NCBI RefSeq assembly: GCF_902498785.1
Contig: NZ_LR701494.1
Coordinates: 867,022 to 931,021, forward strand
Direction of reading: 5' to 3'
Origin: Sphingomonas sp. EC-HK361
GTDB lineage: Bacteria > Pseudomonadota > Alphaproteobacteria > Sphingomonadales > Sphingomonadaceae
DNA: 64,000 nt
The position numbers and the translations under genes were made by a program. The notes beneath the pieces were generated by a model. The model was not told the DNA's origin. It ran no database searches and worked only from the letters and a program-made list of their open reading frames with translations. How positions within the stretch are numbered: the stretch's first letter is position 1; each line of letters starts with the position of its first letter. Of the stretch, positions 17,159 to 25,926 are shown piece by piece.

Positions 17159-17851
17159 GTGTGTGCGTTGATCCACGATCGCTCCATCGAAGAGGCCGTC
17201 AGCCCGCCGCCCCCTGCGGCGCTGCAGGCGCGCGCGCCGCGCACCAATCTTTTCCTCTCCGCCAGCATCGAGGCCGATGACGCCAGCGCGCCGGTGCGCA
17301 TCCGCAACCTGTCCGAAACCGGTGCGATGATCGAAGGGCCGGCCTTCCCCGCGATCGGATCGACGCTAAAACTCCACCGGATGGAGGTGGACGTCGATGC
17401 ACGCCTCGTCTGGCAGGCCGGCCCCCGCGCCGGCATTCATTTCGCGGGCACGATCACGGTCGCCGAATGGGTATCCGGCAAGCGCGCCGCGAGCGGCCCG
17501 CTGTTCGGCCAGACCCGCGTCGATGCGATCCAGGCGACGATCCGCACCGGCACCGCACCACTGGTCGCACCGCATCCCGAACCCGTTCCGGGCGCCGTCG
17601 CCGCTATCCCCGATCTCGAACGGCACCTGGCCGAGGAAATCGCGCTCGTCCGCCGCTCGCTGGAGGATATGGGCGACGTGATGACCGACGATCCGATCGT
17701 CGTGCAGCGCCATCACAAGCTGCTCCAGACCTTCGACCTGTCCTGTCAGGTGCTCGATCACATCGCGCGCATCCTGACAGCGGAGGATCGCGGCAAGGCG
17801 GTCGCCGCCGTCGGCATGGACGAACTGCGCGCCCGCCTCACGCGCGGTTAG
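17159..17851 (+). CDS. PilZ domain protein
   Basis: 230 residues. A PilZ fold at about residues 25-105 binds cyclic di-GMP: the short motif R..R (ARAPRTN) precedes RIRNLSETGAMIEG, which is the N-x-S-x-x-G signature, and the barrel ends RAGIHFAG. The C-terminal 100 residues (DLERHLAEEIALVRRSLEDMGDVMTDDP, then FDLSCQVLDHIARILTAEDR) are helical and of unknown partner. GTG at 17159 is the first in-frame start; a TTG three codons later is possible. It could answer cyclic di-GMP set by the EAL protein at 47.5-48.8 kb, but linkage is not shown. Confidence 0.85.
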   Translation: MCALIHDRSIEEAVSPPPPAALQARAPRTNLFLSASIEADDASAPVRIRNLSETGAMIEGPAFPAIGSTLKLHRMEVDVDARLVWQAGPRAGIHFAGTITVAEWVSGKRAASGPLFGQTRVDAIQATIRTGTAPLVAPHPEPVPGAVAAIPDLERHLAEEIALVRRSLEDMGDVMTDDPIVVQRHHKLLQTFDLSCQVLDHIARILTAEDRGKAVAAVGMDELRARLTRG

Positions 17852-17856
17852 GCTCC

Positions 17857-18462
17857 TCAGGCGAAAGCAGGCGCCTGACGCAACTGCTGATACGCCGCGA
17901 TGACCTTCTGCAGCTGCCCCTCCTGGCTGCGGTCGCCGCCGTTGCGATCGGGATGGAGTTTTCGCACCAGCTCCGAATAACGCTTGCGCAGCGCCGTCCG
18001 GTCGGCGTCCGCCGCGAGGCCCAGAACCTTCAGGCTGGCGCGGTCCTGCCCCGACAGCGGCTTGCCGTCGGTGCGCTCGGGCGCCACCTCGCGGCGGTAG
18101 CGCGCGCCGATGGCATCGAGCGGATCGCTGAAATCGGCCCAGCGCGGCCCGGCATCGCCGCCCGCATGCGCAAAAGCCCGCGTCTCGCGTTCCCACCCAG
18201 CCATCGGGCGCTGCGCGTCGTGGATCTCGTCCGCGGTCATCCCGTCGAAGAAATTATAGCGCGCGTTGAAGGCGCGGACATGATCGAGGCAGAACCAGCG
18301 GAACTGCGGAGGCCGGTCGCCGCCACCCGCCCCTTCCAGCGGCGGCGCGCGAAACTCGCCCGGCTCGCGGCAATCGGGCGAATCGCAAATCCGCCCCGTG
18401 CCTTCGACACGACCGTGGAACCGGGCGTTCGGCCTGTCCTTCTTTTCAGCGCCGCGCGCCAA
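17857..18462 (-). CDS. J-domain (DnaJ-like) protein
   Basis: 201 residues. The C-terminal J domain (about residues 140-200: SLKVLGLAADADRTALRKRYSELVRKLHPDRNGGDRSQEGQLQKVIAAYQQLR) carries the intact HPD motif needed to stimulate DnaK. The N-terminal part has a CDSPDC...C-type pair of cysteines and FRWFCLDHVRAFNARYNFFDGM, a conserved block of the alphaproteobacterial family found beside bolA and cobS. Here it diverges from bolA with 42 bp between the genes. Its mRNA would run toward the PilZ gene. Confidence 0.92.
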   Translation of the reverse strand: MARGAEKKDRPNARFHGRVEGTGRICDSPDCREPGEFRAPPLEGAGGGDRPPQFRWFCLDHVRAFNARYNFFDGMTADEIHDAQRPMAGWERETRAFAHAGGDAGPRWADFSDPLDAIGARYRREVAPERTDGKPLSGQDRASLKVLGLAADADRTALRKRYSELVRKLHPDRNGGDRSQEGQLQKVIAAYQQLRQAPAFA

Positions 18463-18504
18463 TTCGCTGCCCTTCCCGCCGCAAAAACGGCTTATATAGG
18501 GTCG

Positions 18505-18789
18505 ATGACCGATGCTTCCACACCCCTAGCCACGCTGATCGACGCCCGCCTTCGCGACGCGCTGAGCCCCTCCGCGCTGATCGTGACCAATGATAGTCAC
18601 CAGCATGCCGGGCATATGGGCGACGACGGCACCGGCGAGACGCACTTCTCCGTCGCGATCGAAAGCGCGGCGTTCGACGGGCTGAACAGAGTCGCGCGAC
18701 AGCGGCTGGTGAACCAGGCGCTTGCCGATCTGTTGTCCACCCGGATCCACGCGCTCGCAATCCGCGCGCGCGCACCGGGAGAGGACTGA
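18505..18789 (+). CDS. bolA: BolA family protein
   Basis: 94 residues with the BolA fold: LIDARLRDALSPSALIVTNDSHQHAGHMG, then GETHFSVAIESAAFDGLNRVARQRLVNQALADLL and HALAIRARAP. The His after HAG, and the lone His in the loop, are the usual ligands for a 2Fe-2S cluster shared with a monothiol glutaredoxin. ATG 18505 is used. The stop overlaps the GST ATG (TGATG), so the two are coupled. It may act in iron-sulfur assembly or redox sensing. Confidence 0.93.
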   Translation: MTDASTPLATLIDARLRDALSPSALIVTNDSHQHAGHMGDDGTGETHFSVAIESAAFDGLNRVARQRLVNQALADLLSTRIHALAIRARAPGED

Positions 18790-19478
18790 TGCCCTGCAAA
18801 CTCTGGTACTGGCCAAGCCTTCAGGGGCGCGGCGAGTTCGTCCGCCTCGCGCTGGAGGCGGGCGGGATCGCCTATGTCGATTGCGCGCGCGACGATGACG
18901 GCGTGAAGGCGATGATGGCGGACATGGCAAAGCGCGCTTCCGTCTATGCCCCGCCCTATCTCGTCGATGGCGACCACGCGGTGTCGCAGGTCGCGAACAT
19001 CCTGCTCTACCTCGCCGACCGGCATCCGGTCCTTGCTGGTGGCAGCGACCGCTACACGCTGAATGCCCTGCAACTGACGATCGCGGATGTCGTGGCGGAG
19101 GTGCACGCGGTGCACCACCCCGTCGATGCCTCAGCCTATTATGACGACCAGAAGTCCGAGGCGAAGCGCGCGGCGGACGCCTTTCGCGACCAGCGCATCC
19201 CCAAATTCCTAGATCATTTCGAAGGCGCGCTGGCAGGCGACTGGATCGGCAAGGACTGGTCCTATGTCGATCTCTCGCTGTTCCAGCTCGTCGCCGGCCT
19301 GCGCTACATGTTTCCCAAGCGGATGGCCGCGCTTTCGCCCGAATACCCCCGGCTCGCCGCGCTGCACGACCGGGTCGCGGCGATCCCCGGAATCGCCGCG
19401 TACCTCGCGAGCGACCGCCGGATCGCGTTCAACACCGACGGCATCTTCCGGCACTATCCCGAACTCGACGCCGCATGA
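18789..19478 (+). CDS. Glutathione S-transferase-like protein
   Basis: 229 residues, sigma/prostaglandin-synthase-like: CKLWYWPSLQGRGEFVRLALEAGGIAYVD with a Tyr in the place of the catalytic residue (LWYWP), the N-domain cis-Pro in PPYLVDGDHAVSQVANILLYLA, and a helical C-domain with WSYVDLSLFQLVAGLRYMFPKRM. Starts inside the bolA stop (TGATG) and ends overlapping the Nudix ATG (ATGA), so bolA, this gene, the Nudix and pirin genes form one operon. Co-expression with BolA hints at a redox role (inference). Confidence 0.88.
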   Translation: MPCKLWYWPSLQGRGEFVRLALEAGGIAYVDCARDDDGVKAMMADMAKRASVYAPPYLVDGDHAVSQVANILLYLADRHPVLAGGSDRYTLNALQLTIADVVAEVHAVHHPVDASAYYDDQKSEAKRAADAFRDQRIPKFLDHFEGALAGDWIGKDWSYVDLSLFQLVAGLRYMFPKRMAALSPEYPRLAALHDRVAAIPGIAAYLASDRRIAFNTDGIFRHYPELDAA

Positions 19479-19921
19479 GGGCGAAGCGACCCGCTGCGCG
19501 CATCCTTCTGGTCAATCGCGACGGCCATGTCCTGATGTTCCGCTTCACGCCGGACGACCGTGCGCCGATCTGGTGCACGCCGGGCGGCGCGGTCGATCCG
19601 GGCGAAAGCTATGAAGCGGCGGCCCGGCGCGAACTGTGGGAAGAGGTCGGGCTCGATATCGATTGCGGCGCCGAGGTCGCGCAGCGCACCGTCGACTTCC
19701 GCACCTTCGAGGGCGTCGATGTGACCGCCGACGAACGCTATTTCCGCGTCGATATCGATACCTGCGAGGTGAGCGCGGGCGCGCTGACCGCGCTGGAGCA
19801 ACGGGTGCTCGATCGTCATCACTGGTTTTCCCCCGCCGACCTCGCCGACTGGCCCGAAACCCTCTATCCGCAGGACTTGGCGGCGATGCTCGCCGCAACG
19901 GAGCCCGCGCGTGCAGACTGA
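19475..19921 (+). CDS. Nudix hydrolase
   Basis: 148 residues. The Nudix box is complete: GGAVDPGESYEAAARRELWEEVGL contains the G-x5-E-x7-R-E-U-x-E-E-x-G-U pattern, here ending RELWEEVGL. Hydrolyses a nucleoside diphosphate linked to another group; substrate cannot be read. ATG overlaps the GST stop, and the last codons overlap the GTG of the pirin gene by 11 bp. Confidence 0.92.
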   Translation: MRAKRPAARILLVNRDGHVLMFRFTPDDRAPIWCTPGGAVDPGESYEAAARRELWEEVGLDIDCGAEVAQRTVDFRTFEGVDVTADERYFRVDIDTCEVSAGALTALEQRVLDRHHWFSPADLADWPETLYPQDLAAMLAATEPARAD

Positions 19922-20810
19922 TCTCTTCGACGTGACGCTGACCCCCGTCACTCACGATCTCGGCGGGTTCAAGGTCCACCGCACGCTGCCCGCAAAGGCG
20001 CGCACGATGGTCGGCCCATTCCTGTTCTTCGACCAGATGGGGCCGGCCGAGCTGGCGATCGGCGGCGGCATCGACGTCCGCCCGCATCCGCACATCAACC
20101 TCGCGACCGTGACCTATCTCTTCGACGGCGCAATCGACCACCGCGACTCGCTCGGCACGCAGCAGCGGATCGAGCCCGGCGCGGTGAATCTGATGACCGC
20201 CGGCCACGGCATCGTCCATTCCGAGCGGTCGCCCGGCGACGAGCGCGCGCACGGGCCGGTCCTCTCGGGCATCCAGACCTGGCTCGCCTTGCCGGAAGCG
20301 CAAGAAGAGATCGATCCGGCGTTCGAGCATGTCGCGGCGACCGAACTCCCCATCGTTTCGGGCGACGGCGTGACGGCGCGGGTCATCATGGGCTCGATGT
20401 GGGGCAAGACCGCGCCGACGACTACCTATGCCGGCACGATCTACGCCGACATCGCGCTCGACGCCGGCGCGACGGTGCCGATCGATGCTTCGGCCGACGA
20501 GCGTGCGCTCTACCTCGCGATGGGCGAGGCGTGGCTGGAAGGCGTGCGGCTCGAGCCGCAGGTGCTTTACGTGCTGAAGCCGGGCGTGGTGGGAACGTTG
20601 CGCTCGACGACGGGCGGACGTGTGATGCTGTGCGGCGGCGATGCCTTTGCGACCCCGCGTCACGTCTGGTGGAACTTCGTCAGCTCCTCGCGCGACCGCA
20701 TCAATGAGGCGAAGCGCGCGTGGAAGGCCGGCGAGTTTCCGAAGGTGCCGGGGGACGAGAAGGAATGGATCCCGATCCCCGAAGTGCCGAAGACGGTGAG
20801 CTATCCCTGA
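19911..20810 (+). CDS. Pirin family protein
   Basis: 299 residues of the bicupin pirin family. The N-terminal cupin has the metal ligands in DVRPHPHINLATVTYLFDGAIDHRDSLG and the family motif NLMTAGHGIVHSERSPGD with HGPVLSGIQTWLALP. The C-terminal part is FATPRHVWWNFVSSSRDRINEAKRAWKAGEF. Bacterial pirins include a quercetinase; the physiological role is open. GTG at 19911 is the start, inside the Nudix gene. It closes the bolA operon; a palindromic repeat follows. Confidence 0.92.
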   Translation: MQTDLFDVTLTPVTHDLGGFKVHRTLPAKARTMVGPFLFFDQMGPAELAIGGGIDVRPHPHINLATVTYLFDGAIDHRDSLGTQQRIEPGAVNLMTAGHGIVHSERSPGDERAHGPVLSGIQTWLALPEAQEEIDPAFEHVAATELPIVSGDGVTARVIMGSMWGKTAPTTTYAGTIYADIALDAGATVPIDASADERALYLAMGEAWLEGVRLEPQVLYVLKPGVVGTLRSTTGGRVMLCGGDAFATPRHVWWNFVSSSRDRINEAKRAWKAGEFPKVPGDEKEWIPIPEVPKTVSYP

Positions 20811-20822
20811 CCCTCATCGTCA

Positions 20823-20841
20823 TGCCGGACTTGTTCCGGCA
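20823..20841. repeat. REP-like intergenic palindrome
   Basis: TGCCGGACTTGTTCCGGCA: 7-bp inverted arms around CTTGT, in the 119-bp gap after the pirin gene. Just beyond, CACCGTGCCGC and GCGGAACGGTG pair over a longer distance (to about 20890). This type of palindrome is widespread between sphingomonad genes (recalled, not computed). It may act as a terminator or mRNA 3' protector. Confidence 0.55.
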
Positions 20842-20929
20842 CCCACCGTGCCGCACAAGTGTCAGACAGGTAAGCACGCGGAACGGTGGAACCCGAACGC
20901 GTCCGGGGTGACGGCGAGGAAGAGGACGA

Positions 20930-21826
20930 ATGCAAACCTTTCAACAACACCATATCGACCTGCCAACCGGTGTCACCCTCGACGTCGTGGCTGAAGGCTC
21001 GCCCGAGAACCCGCCCGTCATCCTGCTCCACGGCTTTCCCGAATCGCACCGCACGTGGCGCCACATCATTCCCGATCTCGCCCGCGATCATTTCGTCATC
21101 GCCCCCGACCAGCGCGGCTACGCCCGCTCGTCGAAACCGGAGGGCGTCGAGAACTACACGCCGGACCGGATCGTGGCGGACCTCCTCGCCCTCGCCGATC
21201 ATTTCGGGATCGATCGCTTCACGCTGGTCGGGCATGACTGGGGCGGCGCGATCGCGTGGATGGCGGCGCTGCAACATCCGGACCGCATCGCACGGCTCGT
21301 CATCGTCAACGCGCCGCACCCCTTCGTCTTCCAGAAATCGCTGTTCGACGACATGGCCCAGCGCGAGGCGAGCCAGTATATCACCGCGTTCCGCAACACC
21401 GATCTGGAAGCGCATATCGACCGGATCGGCCTCTCCGCCTTCTTCGACGGCAGTTTCATGAAGCACACCGATTTCGATCGGATAGCCGACGAAAAACCAG
21501 TCTATCTCGATCAATGGGGACAGCCCGGCGCGCTGACCGCGATGCTGAACTGGTACCGCGCCAGCGCCGTCCAGGTGCCCGCGATGGACGAAACGCCCGA
21601 TCGCCCCGCTTTCCTCGACGCGCCCTTCCCGCCGATTACCCAGGACACGCTCGTCATCTGGGGCCTCGGCGACAAGGCGCTGCTGCCGAGCCAGCTCGAA
21701 GGCCTCGACACGCTTGTGCCCGGGATGACGCTGGTGAAGGTGGACGCCGGCCATTTCGTGCCATGGGAAAATCCGCAAGGCGTCATCGACGCGTTCCGGG
21801 CTTGGGAAGCGGGTGCGGCACGGTAG
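20930..21826 (+). CDS. Alpha/beta hydrolase, epoxide-hydrolase-like
   Basis: 298 residues. Oxyanion motif HGFPES, nucleophile elbow GHDWGG (Asp nucleophile, as in epoxide hydrolases and haloalkane dehalogenases), and catalytic His in VDAGHFVPWENP. The cap domain carries two Tyr-containing stretches (e.g. EKPVYLDQWGQPGALTAMLNWYRA) like those that open epoxides. The HGFPES and Tyr content favour epoxide hydrolase over dehalogenase. ATG 20930 follows GAGGAAGAGGA. It is the last core gene before the tRNA-Tyr remnant. Confidence 0.9.
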   Translation: MQTFQQHHIDLPTGVTLDVVAEGSPENPPVILLHGFPESHRTWRHIIPDLARDHFVIAPDQRGYARSSKPEGVENYTPDRIVADLLALADHFGIDRFTLVGHDWGGAIAWMAALQHPDRIARLVIVNAPHPFVFQKSLFDDMAQREASQYITAFRNTDLEAHIDRIGLSAFFDGSFMKHTDFDRIADEKPVYLDQWGQPGALTAMLNWYRASAVQVPAMDETPDRPAFLDAPFPPITQDTLVIWGLGDKALLPSQLEGLDTLVPGMTLVKVDAGHFVPWENPQGVIDAFRAWEAGAAR

Positions 21827-22415
21827 CGATGTGAGCTTGAAGTTGGTGGACAGGGCTGGATTCGAACCAGCGTACGCTTGCACGGGCAGATTTACAGTCA
21901 AGTCACGCCCATTTCCCGCCGTTACCCTCAATTGCCCTAAAGCACTGTTAAGTCGATAATTAGTTCCGCTGGGCGCGATGGTTTGCGGCGCGCAGTTCCC
22001 TAATCCCCGTGTTTTCCCTGCATGATTACACAGGATTTACACGCGACCACGTTTAGCCGCCTTGCCGGACTAACTGCGGCAGCCCACCAGGAAGACGGCG
22101 CAAACGATCGTTCTGGCTGCGCCAACATCTAGCGCAAGCTCTTCGAATACCTCGCCTTTGTTGCCGAATATGGGCAACCGCACACATATCGCCAACATTT
22201 AATAAGACGCCGATTTTGGTGTAATTCGCGCCGCTTCTAAAGCTCCCGGCCATTGATGACTGACAAGCGGCTCATCGCTTCAACTCGGCGCTACTCTACC
22301 GAAGTAAAGTGCGTTGAATCGCCTTTCACCGATCTCCCGAAATCCGCCCATCAATGCCTCACCTAATTGTCGGAAAAGACTGGCAGGCTTAGGGTGTGTC
22401 AAAACGGGGGTATCA
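21827..22415. other. 589-bp gene-free junction between core and island
   Basis: Holds the tRNA-Tyr 3' fragment (21844-21899) and then about 500 bp of mixed, increasingly AT-rich sequence. The only ORF of note (22053-22253, minus strand) shows no plausible protein. No integrase remnant was recognised on either strand. Confidence 0.6.
21844..21899 (-). other. 3' fragment of tRNA-Tyr (candidate attachment site scar)
   Basis: Read on the minus strand, 56 nt run from GACTGTAAATCTG through a long class-II variable arm, TGGTTCGAATCCAG and CTGTCCACCA. They contain the anticodon loop with GUA, the T-arm and the encoded CCA of tRNA-Tyr. The 5' half (acceptor 5' strand, D-arm, 5' anticodon stem) is absent: the sequence diverges just upstream of the anticodon stem. 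Breaks at the anticodon stem/loop of a tRNA are the usual result of tyrosine-integrase crossover. By orientation the intact gene would be expected to the right, at the far end of the element; none is in the window. Confidence 0.8.
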
Positions 22416-24245
22416 ATGAGGGTCGGACGCGCACTCAAGGCGCTTAAAAAAAGTGTTCCTAGGCCCACGTGGCGCACGACATTTCTAACGCTTCTGCCGA
22501 TAGCCATCACCACCACGATCGTTGTGGGCGCGGGAGCGTCACTCCAATCATATGCAACGGCCCTCATCACCAGCGACGCCGCATCAATCTACGCATCATC
22601 TTTTCAGAACAGCCTGGCATCATCACTCACCTTTTCCCAATGGATATCCCAGTCGCTTGACATAGGACCAGTTGCGAGTTCCTTATTAGCAGTTGTTTTT
22701 GCGATTACTACTACGGACACGAGGGGTTTTCTTTCTCGTTTCTCTACAACACTCTTCTTTTCACTACTCGGTTTTGACTTTTTATATGCTGCGCTTGATG
22801 GGGTTTTGGGCTTTACTTACCTTGTTACTAATGTTTTTTGCGACATTTTCGGGGCTTTGTTTTGCGGACTACTTTTACTGTTTGCTCTTGATGTAAGACG
22901 CCGTGTTTTGGGCCTATTTTCACAGACAAGCCTTGGTTTCGGCTTGGCACTATCAGCATTTCTGACATTGTTGATAGGGCTTGCAGTGTCAGGCACCGCC
23001 TTCATTGCGGTTGATTATTTTTATCGACCGCTACCGGCGCAGCTTGACGTATTGGCACAGGCGCCGACGGCGGGATTGTTTGGCGCAGGGCGGGACGCAA
23101 ATTCTAAAGTTGCGTCGAGAATGAAGCCGGAGGACGAACAATTTCATGCGCTAGCTGATGGCGCGAGCGCAAAGGCCGTGCATATCGACCATCCCCGCGG
23201 AGCTTTAATCACAGAATGGACGGCAGAGACAGCTAATGAAACTGCAAATATAGTCATTTCGCTAGTCGCGAATTGCTTTAAGCTCGACGGATATAAACCA
23301 TCTAGCTCGAAAGCAATCGCGCTGAGAATAAACGGCATTTCTAGATTTGCAATCGGGATGGATAATGGTTTTTCCACATTAGATTTTGTTCATCCGGGCA
23401 ATACAAAGTTTTCAATTATCGATCGACCCCTTTTTTCGTTTCGACTTGCCCAAGGAGAGGGCGATAGATTAAATCTAAATACATTTAATTCCAATGGCAC
23501 GCTATCTGCGGATTTTACTTCCACTGCGGAGTTTTTCGTGAACGGACCATTAATCTCGATAGCAAATGGGGTTGGTAAATTATCTAGTCGCACGCTATTT
23601 GTATATACCGATCAAGGTGATTATCAGGTTTTGTTCAAAAGGGGCCCGAGGGTTAAAGAAGGAACTTCGCGCGCCTGCATGGGGTTTGACGCTGGACGAC
23701 CTATTAGCTGGTCGATGAATCGCTACGCCGTAACCCCCCAGCTTCCCACTAACGCTATTTTAGCAGGCGCGTATGTGTCACTCACGACCCACGCAAAATC
23801 CGCTACCGCTAGCATTCCAATTTCGAAGCCACTGACGGTGAGTAGGATCAACGGCTGGACGGAAATTCACGGCATCGAGCGAGAGTCTTTGGCTGACCGC
23901 TCAGCAGGAAAGCTACAGCTCCTGGCGTTGTCGGACGGCTTACGATCGGTGTTTGTGGACGGTAAGCAGCTAACCACATCGGGAACCGAACGGTTGGTTG
24001 CATACGGCGACTTTGAGTCGAATTATGATCACTACGCACGCCTAAACGTAAGCGGCTTAGGGCGCGCGGCTTGGCTGGGCGCGAAGCGCATTAATAACAC
24101 AAAGTGGGAGCAACTGGCGACAGAGTTTCAGTTACTACTTGTAAGTCTTATTAGCGGAACAATAGCCTTCTTGTATCGCTATTTTAGGAAGCTCATCCGC
24201 TATTATATACCCTCCCAACCGATAACTCAGCTGCACCGCCGTTGA
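22416..24245 (+). CDS. Large membrane protein of unknown function
   Basis: 609 residues. ATG 22416 is chosen over an upstream in-frame ATG because GGGGG lies 5-6 bases before it. The N-terminal 210 residues hold about five hydrophobic helices (TFLTLLPIAITTTIVVGAGA; LLAVVFAIT; FSLLGFDFLYAALDGVLGF; FGALFCGLLLLFAL; ALSAFLTLLIGLAVSGTAFI). A soluble domain of about 360 residues with many beta-type segments follows, then a last helix near the C-terminus (LLLVSLISGTIAFLYRYF) and a basic tail. I do not recognise a family. Codon use is far more AT-rich than in the core genes. Its stop abuts that of the convergent ATPase gene with no intervening base. Confidence 0.8.
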   Translation: MRVGRALKALKKSVPRPTWRTTFLTLLPIAITTTIVVGAGASLQSYATALITSDAASIYASSFQNSLASSLTFSQWISQSLDIGPVASSLLAVVFAITTTDTRGFLSRFSTTLFFSLLGFDFLYAALDGVLGFTYLVTNVFCDIFGALFCGLLLLFALDVRRRVLGLFSQTSLGFGLALSAFLTLLIGLAVSGTAFIAVDYFYRPLPAQLDVLAQAPTAGLFGAGRDANSKVASRMKPEDEQFHALADGASAKAVHIDHPRGALITEWTAETANETANIVISLVANCFKLDGYKPSSSKAIALRINGISRFAIGMDNGFSTLDFVHPGNTKFSIIDRPLFSFRLAQGEGDRLNLNTFNSNGTLSADFTSTAEFFVNGPLISIANGVGKLSSRTLFVYTDQGDYQVLFKRGPRVKEGTSRACMGFDAGRPISWSMNRYAVTPQLPTNAILAGAYVSLTTHAKSATASIPISKPLTVSRINGWTEIHGIERESLADRSAGKLQLLALSDGLRSVFVDGKQLTTSGTERLVAYGDFESNYDHYARLNVSGLGRAAWLGAKRINNTKWEQLATEFQLLLVSLISGTIAFLYRYFRKLIRYYIPSQPITQLHRR

Positions 24246-25742
24246 TTACTCATCATCATTATCGGCTTCCTGAACAGCCGTGACTCCAGCAGCTTTCCCC
24301 TGAGTTATTTCCAGGCCAGATCGATAAAGGATCGGTACCTTATAATTCGACCCCACCTCGCCAAGAAGACCTAGATGTATAAGTGGTCGAATCTTATCGA
24401 TCACGCTATCTTTTTTGACACTGAGCAGCCGTGCCAGAGAGCTTTGGTTGTGCTCAGCCTTACTACGCCTAAATTTTTCTATAAGAGGAACTTCTCCCTT
24501 GGCTTCCGCGAGGAGCGTGTCTGTCACCCTTGTTTCGCTTAACTGCGTTAAGGCCATACGAAGCGAGTCGGCTTCGATAATCTCATTGTTTCCGTCTATC
24601 TCGCGAGGCGACCTATCCTCTCGACGCAATTGCGCCTCCCTCGCAAAGGATACGAGATCAATTAGGTTACGTGGCGGCTTCACCCCATTTCCATCGCTTA
24701 TGCGACTCATCATCCAGGCCCAGGTCGCTGGCTTTCTGGTGCCTTGGTCTACCTGAGTTGGAAATACCCTCGCAAAAATCCCATCATTGTCATCTCGATG
24801 ACATCCGACAAATCGGCAAAATGTCTCATTTTGTTTGATGCGGCGGCAGAGAAGGGTTTTCAGATCGTCCTCATCCCACCTCAGCTCAATCTTCCTGGCA
24901 TTTATATGCGTAAGATTGACAAAACCGCCCTTAACCACCCTAGAGAACAAGTCTCTTCGGATAAAGAGTTTTACAGTAATATTCTCGAATTCTTCTAAGT
25001 CTAGGTATGTTCTTAGCAAAGCTCGCAGCGCGGGTATCTCGGCTTCAGGAAAGCCCTCAAAGGACTCATCAAGCCTATCAAGTGCAACCCATACTTTCTT
25101 GCCGACCTCTCGAAGGCAGTCATCTAATAAGGATAGGCACCGCTCAATCGGAACTTTGACAGAAACATTATCACTTTTCCCCAGTTCGACCTTAGGGGTA
25201 AATGAATAACCGCTTTCCGTCACATTAATGGCGAACTCCATCGATTTCCAGTCGAATAAATATCCGATGCGAGCAACAACCTTATCAAATACTGTTTTTA
25301 CACCATCTGCGTCACTACGCAGTTCAAGACCTCTAAGTAATATGTCTAGCGCATGAAGCTTTGAACGGGGTTTATACTTATTTGTCCTTAAAAGCCAATT
25401 TCCTACGATTGAAAGAATATACGCCTTCCAAAATCGGTTGTATTCTGGTTCATCGAGAATACCTCTTTCAGCGAGTTGCTGAAATATAGGGTTTCCCGAT
25501 AGATTAAATGCAGGAACTACGATCGTGTTCCGCAGCTGCGGAATCGATGAGTACCGCCGGTGCAGGATTTTAAATATCGCGGTCTTTCCCGTTCCTTTAT
25601 CGCCCGCAATGATATCGCGTCGACCGTCAATGAGGTCTAAGAACGGCTGAGTTTCAACGAAATACATTTCTAGCTGTTGGTCGAACTCGGCGACGGAACT
25701 GCCAAGATTTAATTCGCGCAAGGCTTCTCTCGTCGTTGGCAT
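24246..25742 (-). CDS. P-loop ATPase, Sll1717-like family
   Basis: 498 residues. Walker A GDKGTGKTA (residues 47-55) and Walker B VWVALDRLDE (about 245) are intact. The segment KLFIRRDLFSRV, the LRWDEDDLKTLL block after it, and a C-terminal winged-helix-like part (SSLARLLSVKKDSVIDKIRPLIHLGLL) follow, as in STAND/KAP-like signalling ATPases. The match to the Sll1717 group is by recall of its N-terminal pattern (FVETQPFLDLIDGRRDIIAGDKGTGKT). ATG 25742 has AAGGAG seven bases upstream. No effector domain is visible. It diverges from the recombinase gene and converges on the membrane-protein gene. A defence role is possible but unproven. Confidence 0.82.
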   Translation of the reverse strand: MPTTREALRELNLGSSVAEFDQQLEMYFVETQPFLDLIDGRRDIIAGDKGTGKTAIFKILHRRYSSIPQLRNTIVVPAFNLSGNPIFQQLAERGILDEPEYNRFWKAYILSIVGNWLLRTNKYKPRSKLHALDILLRGLELRSDADGVKTVFDKVVARIGYLFDWKSMEFAINVTESGYSFTPKVELGKSDNVSVKVPIERCLSLLDDCLREVGKKVWVALDRLDESFEGFPEAEIPALRALLRTYLDLEEFENITVKLFIRRDLFSRVVKGGFVNLTHINARKIELRWDEDDLKTLLCRRIKQNETFCRFVGCHRDDNDGIFARVFPTQVDQGTRKPATWAWMMSRISDGNGVKPPRNLIDLVSFAREAQLRREDRSPREIDGNNEIIEADSLRMALTQLSETRVTDTLLAEAKGEVPLIEKFRRSKAEHNQSSLARLLSVKKDSVIDKIRPLIHLGLLGEVGSNYKVPILYRSGLEITQGKAAGVTAVQEADNDDE

Positions 25743-25868
25743 AAAAACTCCTTCATTCTGGATGTTAGCCGCCCTGCTGCAAATGGAAAGCCCTTGGTGA
25801 CGACTCCAGAAGTTGAAGCTTTTGCGCCAAGGCATATGTCCGGCATACCATTAGCGCACAAGCTATAT

Positions 25869-25897
25869 TGACTCATTTTGAGCTAGGCTTATTAGTG
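25869..25897 (+). promoter_or_regulatory. Candidate promoter of the serine recombinase gene
   Basis: TTGACT at about 25868-25873 is followed after 17 bp by ATTAGT, 30 bp before the recombinase ATG, in the 184-bp divergent gap between ATPase and recombinase. AAGCTA and TAGGCTT flank this stretch as imperfect inverted repeats and might be recombinase binding arms. Weak evidence. Confidence 0.3.
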
Positions 25898-25926
25898 CTG
25901 CCTACCTTTTGAGCGAGTCGAACCCC

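Noticed and set aside
21844-21930. Complete tRNA-Tyr or tRNA-Ser gene
   Set aside because: The 5' half does not fold: D-arm and 5' acceptor strand are absent, so only a 3' fragment is claimed.
22053-22253. 66-codon ORF on the minus strand in the tRNA-Tyr junction
   Set aside because: Arg/Cys-rich, no ribosome site, no domain; I also tried it as an integrase remnant and saw no active-site motif.
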